Assembly: GCA_021781075.1 (NCBI GenBank)
Contig: JAJXXN010000052.1
Coordinates: 1-5,164, forward strand
Source: Acidobacteriota bacterium
Lineage (GTDB): Bacteria; Acidobacteriota; Terriglobia; Terriglobales; Acidobacteriaceae
Reading direction: 5' to 3'
DNA: 5,164 bases
The first letter of the stretch is position 1. Each line of letters starts with the position of its first letter. The notes under the pieces are model-generated. The model made no database searches. It was not told the origin of the DNA and worked only from the letters and a program-made list of their open reading frames with translations. A program made the position numbers and the translations under genes. Positions 1 through 5,164 of the stretch are shown here, piece by piece.

Positions 1-108
1 ATGACGATATGGCGTAAAGAGGGCAATGGCGATTGGAAGATTGTCCTGGATGCGGGAGCCAATGAACCGGCCGATGCCGCCGATTGCTGCCGACTGCCAA
101 AACCGTAG
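1..108 (+). CDS. SnoaL/DUF4440-like protein, C-terminal end (5' end outside window)
   Basis: The frame is open from the first base to a TAG stop at 106-108 and encodes 35 residues. The first 20 or so (MTIWRKEGNGDWKIVLDAG) match the last beta-hairpin of the DUF4440/SnoaL-like (NTF2-fold) family, where an ending of the type 'Y.TIWRK...G.WK.VLD.G' is characteristic. The ATG at position 1 is therefore most likely an internal Met, and the gene begins upstream. Members are small cone-shaped alpha+beta proteins of roughly 130-180 residues, often secreted in Acidobacteria; most have no known reaction and the specific role here cannot be told. After the family match ends, the tail (ADAADCCRLPKP) is unusual, has two adjacent cysteines, and is encoded by a short imperfect repeat. 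The next gene starts 69 nt downstream on the same strand. The family call rests on a short fragment. Confidence 0.6.
   Translation: MTIWRKEGNGDWKIVLDAGANEPADAADCCRLPKP
70..98 (+). repeat. Imperfect 9-10-bp tandem triplet at the end of the DUF4440-like gene
   Basis: Three consecutive units begin with GCCGA: GCCGATGCC (70-78), GCCGATTGCT (79-88) and GCCGACTGCC (89-98). They encode most of the non-conserved C-terminal tail of the DUF4440-like protein. Because the units differ in length, the repeat is read in shifting frames, consistent with slippage having remodelled the end of the gene. The units are short and degenerate, and chance in GC-rich sequence is possible. Confidence 0.4.
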
Positions 109-163
109 GGCCGAGGGCTGAGGGGCTGTAGCAATTCACCGTAAGAGGCACAATATTACAGAC

Positions 164-170
164 AGGAAAG
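164..170 (+). promoter_or_regulatory. Shine-Dalgarno of the KimA-like transporter
   Basis: AGGAAAG lies 7 nt before the ATG at 178, a good match and good spacing. It supports that ATG as the start. No convincing -35/-10 pair is visible in the 69-nt gap, so the gene may be read through from the upstream gene or from a promoter not recognisable by eye. Confidence 0.65.
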
Positions 171-177
171 ATTCCCC

Positions 178-2070
178 ATGGCAGTTTTTTCGCAAGTAAT
201 GAATCTGCTCTTTGGCCGCCCTTTGGCCAACAGCGAGGAGCGCGCCGAGCAGATCGGCGCCGTGGCGGGCATTCCGATCTTCGGCCTCGATGCGCTCAGC
301 TCGGCGGCGTACGGGCCAGAGGCGGCGCTGACGCTGCTGATTCCACTCGGCCTTGCCGGCGTGCGTTACATTGTGCCGGTCAGCCTGTTGATCATCGTGC
401 TGCTGGTGATTGTGTATTTCAGTTACCGGCAGACGATTGAGGCCTACCCGCACGGCGGCGGCTCCTACACGGTGGCCAGCGAGAACCTCGGCGACTGGGC
501 GGGGCTGCTTGCGGCGGCCGCGCTGATGCTCGATTACACGCTGACGGCGGCGGTCGGCATCTCGGCCGGGGTGGGCGCGCTCATCTCCGCCGCGCCCGCC
601 TTGCAGCCCCACACGCTGTGGCTTTGCCTCGGCGTGCTGGCGCTGCTGACGCTGGTGAACATGCGCGGCGTGCACGACACCGGCGTGGTCTTCATGATTC
701 CCACCTATCTTTTTGTGGGCACGCTTCTCATCGTCATCGGGGTGGGCGGGTGGAACGCGCTGCACGCCTCGGCGGCGCACCCGCTGGTTGCCGCATCACC
801 TTTGCCGCACTTCCCTGCCGTCACCTTCCTTTACTCCAAATGGATGCTCCTCTGGCTGATGATGAAGGTCTTCGCGTCTGGTTGCACGGCGATGACCGGC
901 GTGGAGGCGGTGAGCAACGGCGTGATGGCCTTCCGCGCCCCGGCCACAAAGAATGCCAAACAGACGCTGACGATCATCATCGCGCTGCTCGCCATCCTGC
1001 TCATCGGCATCGCGCTCCTGGCGCGCGCCTACGGCATTGTGGCCACCAACCCGAACGGCCCCGGCTATGAGAGCGTGCTCTCCATGCTGACGCGGGCGGT
1101 GATGGGCCAGGGATGGTTCTACTACCTGACCATGGCCTCGGTGCTGCTGGTGCTGGCGCTGTCGGCCAACACCGCCTTCGCGGATTTCCCGCGCCTGACG
1201 CGCGCCATCGCGCTGAACAATTACCTGCCCCACATCTACCTGCTGCGCGGCCGCCGCCTTCTCTATTCCTGGGGCATTTACGTGCTTGTCTTCCTCACCG
1301 CGGCGCTGCTGGTCACCTTCGGCGGCGTCACCGACCGCCTGATCCCGCTGTACGCCATCGGGGCCTTCCTGGCCTTCACGCTCTCGCAGGCGGGCATGGT
1401 GGTGCACTGGAGGCGTCGTGGCAACGCGCGGTTGCGCATGTTGGTCAACGGCATCGGGGCGGCGGCCACCGGCCTCACCACGGTCGTTGTGCTCGTTGCC
1501 AAGTTCGCCGAGGGCGCGTGGATCACCGCGATGCTGGTCCCGGTGATGATCCTTGCCATGCGCGCGGTGAGAAGGCACTACGACCGTGTGGCGAGCGAGA
1601 TCAACCTGGAGCGGCCCATGGAATTGGCCAGTCTGCAGGAGCCGATCGTGGTGCTGCCCATCGACCGCTGGAGCCGCGTGAGTGAAAAGGCCCTGGCCTT
1701 CGCGCTCTCCATCAGCTCTGACATACACTGCCTGCACGTGCAGGCCAGCGAGGAGCGGGACGAGATCCAGAAGGACTGGGAGTCGAAGATTGCCGCCCCG
1801 CTGCGCGCCATGGGCAAAGCGGAGCCCCGTCTTGAAATCTTCGTCTCGCCCTACCGCTTCATCCTCGGCCCGCTGGTGGATTATGTCCTCAAGGTGGAGG
1901 CGGAGAGCGAGGACCGCAAGGTGTGCGTGCTGGTACCGGAGCTGGTGGTGCGCCACTGGTGGGAGAACCTGCTGCACAACCGCCGCGCGGATTTCCTGAA
2001 GGTCATCTTGCTGATGCGAGGCAATCGCCGCATCATCATCATCAACATTCCCTGGTACATGGACAACTGA
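178..2070 (+). CDS. APC-superfamily transporter, KimA-like (probable K+/H+ symporter)
   Basis: This is a 630-residue inner-membrane transporter. Residues ~30-465 form about 12 hydrophobic helices and residues ~485-630 form a soluble USP-like cytosolic domain, close in length and layout to B. subtilis KimA (about 607 residues). Family signatures seen are LDALSSAAYG (38-46 region, helix 1), SYRQTIEAYPHGGGSY (82-97), LDYTLTAAVGISAG (118-131, helix 3), SGCTAMTGVEAVSN (234-247, helix 6), LSANTAFADFP (328-338), LIPLYAIGAF (388-397) and HWWENLLHN (593-601). D38, Y45, D119, T123, T240 and Y392 line up with residues I recall as forming the potassium sites of KimA. One recalled site, Ser in KimA, is Gly127 here. 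KimA imports K+ with protons and is inhibited by c-di-AMP; whether that applies here is inferred. Automated annotation would probably say 'amino acid permease', which remains the alternative. The start is set by the Shine-Dalgarno 7 nt upstream. Confidence 0.85.
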   Translation: MAVFSQVMNLLFGRPLANSEERAEQIGAVAGIPIFGLDALSSAAYGPEAALTLLIPLGLAGVRYIVPVSLLIIVLLVIVYFSYRQTIEAYPHGGGSYTVASENLGDWAGLLAAAALMLDYTLTAAVGISAGVGALISAAPALQPHTLWLCLGVLALLTLVNMRGVHDTGVVFMIPTYLFVGTLLIVIGVGGWNALHASAAHPLVAASPLPHFPAVTFLYSKWMLLWLMMKVFASGCTAMTGVEAVSNGVMAFRAPATKNAKQTLTIIIALLAILLIGIALLARAYGIVATNPNGPGYESVLSMLTRAVMGQGWFYYLTMASVLLVLALSANTAFADFPRLTRAIALNNYLPHIYLLRGRRLLYSWGIYVLVFLTAALLVTFGGVTDRLIPLYAIGAFLAFTLSQAGMVVHWRRRGNARLRMLVNGIGAAATGLTTVVVLVAKFAEGAWITAMLVPVMILAMRAVRRHYDRVASEINLERPMELASLQEPIVVLPIDRWSRVSEKALAFALSISSDIHCLHVQASEERDEIQKDWESKIAAPLRAMGKAEPRLEIFVSPYRFILGPLVDYVLKVEAESEDRKVCVLVPELVVRHWWENLLHNRRADFLKVILLMRGNRRIIIINIPWYMDN

Positions 2071-2090
2071 CCACCTGGCCGGGGCAGTTG
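2064..2090 (+). repeat. Short inverted repeat across the transporter stop codon
   Basis: CAACTG (2064-2069, overlapping the TGA stop) is the reverse complement of CAGTTG (2085-2090), separated by 15 nt. The six-base stem has no U-rich tract after it, so it is not a convincing intrinsic terminator. The two further CAGTTG copies downstream could pair with the same left arm. Confidence 0.3.
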
Positions 2091-2116
2091 GCTGGCACAG
2101 TTGGCTGGAGCAGTTG
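2085..2116 (+). repeat. 13-bp-period tandem repeat, three copies of CAGTTG(GCTGG)
   Basis: CAGTTGGCTGG occurs exactly at 2085-2095 and again at 2098-2108, and a third partial copy, CAGTTG, sits at 2111-2116. All three are in register at a 13-bp period. The array fills much of the gap between the transporter stop (2070) and the downstream secreted-protein gene. It could be a slippage product or a spaced set of protein-binding sites. No known operator is recognised. Confidence 0.75.
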
Positions 2117-2166
2117 TTTCAAAGCGAGCGTCTAATTCACCATGGGCAAAGCGGCCGGAACAGTGC

Positions 2167-2171
2167 GAGGA
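2167..2171 (+). promoter_or_regulatory. Possible Shine-Dalgarno deciding the start at 2184
   Basis: GAGGA lies 12 nt before the ATG at 2184, a rather long spacing; a second purine run, GGGAG (2177-2181), is only 2 nt away. The earlier in-frame ATG at 2142 has no clear Shine-Dalgarno (only GCGAG about 13 nt upstream). Ribosome-site evidence alone is weak for both starts, so the choice of 2184 rests mainly on the signal peptide. Confidence 0.35.
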
Positions 2172-2183
2172 TGCGCGGGAGCG

Positions 2184-3968
2184 ATGCGGAAACCGCTCCT
2201 TTGCGCCCTGCTGATTACCGCGCTTTCGCCGCTGGCCGCGCAGGAGACGGGCGGGAGCTGGGGGCAGCCGGCAAACTCCACACAACCCGCGTCCGGTCAG
2301 AACCAGACCGCGGGGCAGCAGAACCCAAACCAGCAACCCGCGGAGCGCTCCGCAATCCACGGCACGGTACTCAACGCGGCCACCGGCGAGCCCATCGCGC
2401 GCGCGCTGGTCTCGGTCGAGGGCGAGGCCAGCCTGGTGCAACTGACCGACGGCGAAGGCCATTTTGAGTTTGAGGGCCTCACGACCGGCGAGCATGTGCT
2501 GGGCGCGCGCAAACCCGGCTACCGCGGCGGCGACAACCTCGACGGCGACGTGGTTGCAAACCTTCCCGGCGGCGAGGGGGAGAACCGCAGCGTCCTGGTC
2601 ACCGACCAGACTCCCGAGATCGTTTTCCAGCTCACGCCGAACGCGGCGATTCGAGGCCATGTGGACCTTTCAACCGGCGACCCGGCGGAGGGAATCCTGC
2701 TGCAGTTGATTGAGCGGCGCATCGTCGACGGCCGCGGCTCGTGGACCGTTGCGGACACAACCAGGACGAACAGCAGTGGCAATTACCGCTTCTCCGGCCT
2801 CGCCGCGGGCAGTTATAAAGTGCAGACGATGCCCTCGATGGAGGCCGAAAGCCTGGGCGCGGCTTCTCCCGCGGCCAATGCGCCCCTGCTGGTGCAATAT
2901 GGCTTTGCGTCCGTCTATTACCCGGAGTCGCGGGATTTTGCCAGCGCGGGCAGCATACAAGTGCGCGCGGGCGAGGAGGCACAGGCGAATTTTCAATTGC
3001 GCCTTGAGGCCTTTCAGCCGGTGCTGGCGCGCGTGGCCAGGGAGCCGGGCGCCGCAGCGCAACAAGACACCCCGCAAAGCGGCAGGGTGGAGCTGGCGAG
3101 TGTGGCGGACGAAAGCGGCAACACGGCCGAGTACCCGCTCGAGTTCAACAGCGGCAAGCGGACGCTGACCACACATTTGCCCGACGGAAATTTCAACCTG
3201 AACCTGATCTCCTTCTCGGGCAGTGGCCTTTTCAACCTGGACCGCATGAATGAGACAAGGATGGGCACGGTTGGCTTCACCGTCTCCGGCCATGCGATCA
3301 CCGACCTCATGCTGGCGCCGGGCCCCGCGCCGCCCATCCGTGTGCATGTCAACCTGCCGCAGTCGGCGGAGCAGCAGTCGAACCAAGGTGGAAGGCAATC
3401 ACTGCCTGTCTTTGTCACCTTCACCCATGCCGACGGCCCCGCACAGGAGCTTGCCGCAACCGGCGCACCCGTTCAAAACACAATCACATTCCTGCCCGGC
3501 GGCGCAGGGCGTTACTGGGCCAGCGCCACCATCGACCGCGGCGGCGTCTGCGTGGGCTCCTTCATGGCGGGCGGCGCGGACCTGGCCCATGAGCCGCTGC
3601 TTCTCAACCCGTCCATAGCCACGCCCAACCTCGAACTGACCCTGCGTGACGACTGCGCCAAGTTGAACCTTTCATTGCCCTACGGCGCGGCGGTGGAGAG
3701 GCCCGGCGCGCAGGCGACTTACACCGTCTTCGCGGTTCCTGATTTTGAGACCACCGCGACCGTCACACCCTCGACCATGCGCGCCGGCTCCGGTGCCACG
3801 GTCACGCTGGAGAGCCTGACCCCGGGCAGTTATCACATCTACGTATTCACCCAGGCGGTTTCGCTTGAGTACCACAATGCCGCCGCGCTGCAAAATCTCA
3901 GCGGCCAGCAGGTCACGCTTGCGCCCTCTTCAAGCACCGACCTGGTGTTGGAGGTGCCGCAGCCATGA
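2184..3968 (+). CDS. Secreted multi-domain CarboxypepD_reg-like beta-sandwich protein
   Basis: This 594-residue exported protein is of unknown function. An in-frame ATG at 2142 would add 14 residues (608 in all). I prefer 2184 because it gives a compact Sec signal peptide, MRKPLLCALLITALSPLAA, cleaved before Q20, like that of the downstream paralog. Residues ~22-55 are a Gln/Asn/Ser-rich linker. A carboxypeptidase-regulatory-like module follows at ~56-116 (HGTVLNAATGEPIARA, then TDGEGHFEFEGL and GYRGG). A second is at ~155-214 (IRGHVDLSTGDPAEG, then NSSGNYRFSGLAAGSYKV). A 'YYPESRDF...A..I.V..GEEA...F.L' segment follows at ~245-272. The C-terminal half has further beta-rich modules with LRDDCAKL at ~487-494 and LTPGSYHIYVF at ~545-555. 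Such modules are small transthyretin-like folds without catalytic residues. Mature cysteines are only C456 and C491. It overlaps the next gene by 4 nt. A structural or ligand-binding envelope role is possible; no enzyme domain is visible. Confidence 0.85.
   Translation: MRKPLLCALLITALSPLAAQETGGSWGQPANSTQPASGQNQTAGQQNPNQQPAERSAIHGTVLNAATGEPIARALVSVEGEASLVQLTDGEGHFEFEGLTTGEHVLGARKPGYRGGDNLDGDVVANLPGGEGENRSVLVTDQTPEIVFQLTPNAAIRGHVDLSTGDPAEGILLQLIERRIVDGRGSWTVADTTRTNSSGNYRFSGLAAGSYKVQTMPSMEAESLGAASPAANAPLLVQYGFASVYYPESRDFASAGSIQVRAGEEAQANFQLRLEAFQPVLARVAREPGAAAQQDTPQSGRVELASVADESGNTAEYPLEFNSGKRTLTTHLPDGNFNLNLISFSGSGLFNLDRMNETRMGTVGFTVSGHAITDLMLAPGPAPPIRVHVNLPQSAEQQSNQGGRQSLPVFVTFTHADGPAQELAATGAPVQNTITFLPGGAGRYWASATIDRGGVCVGSFMAGGADLAHEPLLLNPSIATPNLELTLRDDCAKLNLSLPYGAAVERPGAQATYTVFAVPDFETTATVTPSTMRAGSGATVTLESLTPGSYHIYVFTQAVSLEYHNAAALQNLSGQQVTLAPSSSTDLVLEVPQP
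3950..3956 (+). promoter_or_regulatory. Shine-Dalgarno of the second secreted protein, inside the preceding gene
   Basis: GGAGGTG sits within the last codons of the upstream gene. The GGAGG core ends 10 nt before the ATG at 3965. Together with the ATGA stop-start overlap it supports the start at 3965 and coupled translation of the two paralogs. Confidence 0.7.
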
Positions 3969-5164
3969 AGCGATTGCGCCTGTCCGCCCTCGCCGCCCTC
4001 GCCTGCATGGCAATGGCCGCGCTCTCCGCACAAGACAATTACCGCATTGCCGGCACCCTGGTGAATGCCGCCACCGGCGAGCCGGTTGTGCGCGGGACAA
4101 TTTCCCTGCTTGCGGAGAGTGACAGCCACACGCTGGCCACCACCCACACCGATTCCCAGGGCCGCTTCTCAATCAACCATCTGCCGGCCGGCAAATACCA
4201 GCTCACCGCGGCCAAACGCGGCTATATGAGCGCCTTTTACGACGAGCACGAGGAGTACAGCTCGGCGGTGGTCACAGGTTCCACCACCGGCTCCGATGCC
4301 TTTGTCAAAGTTGACCAACTGACTTTCAATCTGGTTCCCGGCGGGGTGATCCGCGGCGTGGTGACGGACGACAGCGGCGACCCGGTGGAGGCGGCGAATG
4401 TGCGGATTTACCAGAAGAGCCGCGACCACGGCATGGGCGCGCGCATCCTCGCCCCCGCCTCGGCAAAAACGGACGACACCGGCGCCTACGAGTTCGGCAA
4501 CCTGACGCCGGGCCAGTACATGATTGCGGTGACGGCCACGCCTTGGTACGCCAAGGCCTGGCGCGCCGCGCCCAACGAGGAGGGCTCGCCGCTCGATGTG
4601 GCCTACCCGGTCACTTATTTCGACTCGACGACAGAAGAGCCCGCGGCCACTGTCATCGACCTGGAGGGCGGCAGCCACGTGGAGGCCAATATCACGCTTC
4701 ATGCGGTGCCGGCGCTGCACATCACGCTGCCGCCCGCTGGCCGCAGCAACAACGGCGAGGAGCAGGAGTCGGCGCCGCAGTTGACGCAGATGATCTTCGG
4801 CGCGCCGGCCGACAACCAGATGCTCATCACCGAGGCCCCGCGCACAACGCGCGAGTCCGAGTTCACCGGCATTGCCCCCGGCCAGTACACAATCGAGGCT
4901 GGCGACCCGCCGCGCAAACTGACCGTGGACCTTGCCAACAGCCAGCAGATTGACGCGGCCAACGGCGTCGAGGAAGCCTCCGTGAGCGGAAACATTTTCC
5001 TGACAAGTGACAAGCCGCTCAAAGAGCAGTTGAGGCTGGTGCTGGAACCGGTCGGCAGTTCCGTGCCGGTTGAAATGCAGCAGGGCACCAACAGCCAGAA
5101 CCACTTTGATTTTGAAAGCGTGCCCCCGGGACGCTGGACCCTGTGGGCCGCGAATGGCAACAAA
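3965..5164 (+). CDS. Second secreted CarboxypepD_reg-like protein, paralog (3' end outside window)
   Basis: The frame is open for 400 codons from ATG 3965 to the window edge with no stop, so the C-terminus is missing. Residues 1-22 are a Sec signal peptide (MKRLRLSALAALACMAMAALSA), with probable cleavage before Q23. A first CarboxypepD_reg module spans ~27-82 (IAGTLVNAATGEPVVRG, then TDSQGRFSINHLPAGKYQL), followed by an acidic-aromatic loop (FYDEHEEY, 91-98). A second spans ~125-190 (GGVIRGVVTDDSGDPVEAA, then TDDTGAYEFGNLTPGQYMI). Then come YPVTYFDSTTEE (214-225), a strand leading to GSHVEANITL, TGIAPGQYTIEA (301-312) and the start of another beta-sandwich module (VSGNIFLT, 340-347; FESVPPGRWTLWA, 383-395). 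The order matches the upstream gene, so the two are tandem paralogs, though diverged in sequence. The mature part seen has no cysteine. The start is supported by GGAGGTG upstream and the 4-nt overlap with the previous stop. Function is unknown; an envelope or extracellular structural or binding role is inferred. Confidence 0.85.
   Translation, partial: MKRLRLSALAALACMAMAALSAQDNYRIAGTLVNAATGEPVVRGTISLLAESDSHTLATTHTDSQGRFSINHLPAGKYQLTAAKRGYMSAFYDEHEEYSSAVVTGSTTGSDAFVKVDQLTFNLVPGGVIRGVVTDDSGDPVEAANVRIYQKSRDHGMGARILAPASAKTDDTGAYEFGNLTPGQYMIAVTATPWYAKAWRAAPNEEGSPLDVAYPVTYFDSTTEEPAATVIDLEGGSHVEANITLHAVPALHITLPPAGRSNNGEEQESAPQLTQMIFGAPADNQMLITEAPRTTRESEFTGIAPGQYTIEAGDPPRKLTVDLANSQQIDAANGVEEASVSGNIFLTSDKPLKEQLRLVLEPVGSSVPVEMQQGTNSQNHFDFESVPPGRWTLWAANGNK

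Noticed and set aside
1..3. ATG at the first base as a true start of a 35-residue protein
   Set aside because: The encoded sequence matches the C-terminal hairpin of DUF4440-like proteins, so the Met is most likely internal and the gene is cut by the window edge.
131..160. Promoter before the transporter (TTCACC and TATTAC)
   Set aside because: The spacer is only 13 bp and both boxes are poor matches.
136..780. 214-codon minus-strand frame over the start of the transporter
   Set aside because: It shows the H/R/Q-rich composition of antisense translation and covers the transporter's Shine-Dalgarno and start.
796..1977. 393-codon open frame on the minus strand
   Set aside because: It lies wholly inside the transporter gene, and its translation is low-complexity H/R/Q/G/A-rich with no fold or motif. 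It is the antisense shadow expected from GC-rich codons.
2085..2116. Start of a CRISPR array
   Set aside because: The units are 13 bp in period with no unique spacers of normal length and no cas genes nearby.
2064..2120. Intrinsic terminator between the transporter and the first secreted protein
   Set aside because: Only a 6-bp stem with a 15-nt loop is found, and no run of T follows.
1881..3398. Long minus-strand frames (1881-2660 and 2670-3398) opposite the transporter end and the first secreted protein
   Set aside because: Their products are Arg/Ala/Gly-rich without family motifs, while the + strand frames have signal peptides and recognisable modules.
4001..4009. Possible lipobox (ALAC) in the second secreted protein
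   Set aside because: The -3 position is Ala, the hydrophobic stretch before the Cys is short, and a better signal-peptidase I site (LSA before Q) follows. A lipoprotein is unlikely.
4169..5104. 311-codon minus-strand frame opposite the second secreted protein
   Set aside because: The + strand frame there is open for 400 codons with clear CarboxypepD_reg modules and a Shine-Dalgarno. The antisense product is a His/Arg/Val/Gly-rich shadow.

Overview
The window is GC-rich and tightly packed, with every supported gene on the + strand: the 3' end of a SnoaL/DUF4440-like gene, a complete 630-residue APC-superfamily transporter, a complete secreted protein with carboxypeptidase-regulatory-like (CarboxypepD_reg) modules, and the first 400 codons of a second secreted protein of the same type. 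The large modular secreted proteins, signal peptides ending in '...AAQ' or '...SAQ', and the '...TIWRK...W KIVLD.G' ending of the first gene all fit Acidobacteriota. That assignment is an inference from protein style, with no rRNA or marker gene present.

Layout: positions 1-108 are the tail of the DUF4440-like gene. A 69-nt gap carries a Shine-Dalgarno for the transporter (178-2070). The transporter resembles Bacillus subtilis KimA (formerly YdaO), a proton-coupled potassium importer, more than a true amino-acid permease. It has about 12 membrane helices followed by a cytosolic USP-like domain. The next gap holds three copies of a 13-bp-period repeat starting with CAGTTG. The first CarboxypepD_reg gene follows (ORF open from 2142; 2184 is the preferred start because it gives a compact signal peptide). 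It ends in an ATGA overlap with the second CarboxypepD_reg gene (3965 to beyond 5164), which has its own Shine-Dalgarno inside the preceding gene.

How the genes relate: the two secreted proteins share architecture (signal peptide, CarboxypepD_reg module, second module, a 'Y.P/Y.' segment leading into a '.G...' strand, further beta-sandwich modules). They look like tandem paralogs made together and exported across the inner membrane. Their function is unknown. The transporter may be co-transcribed with them, since no convincing terminator lies between, but nothing shows a functional link. I see no RNA gene, CRISPR array, insertion sequence, or recognisable defence or biosynthetic system. The long open frames on the minus strand look like shadows of the + strand genes.
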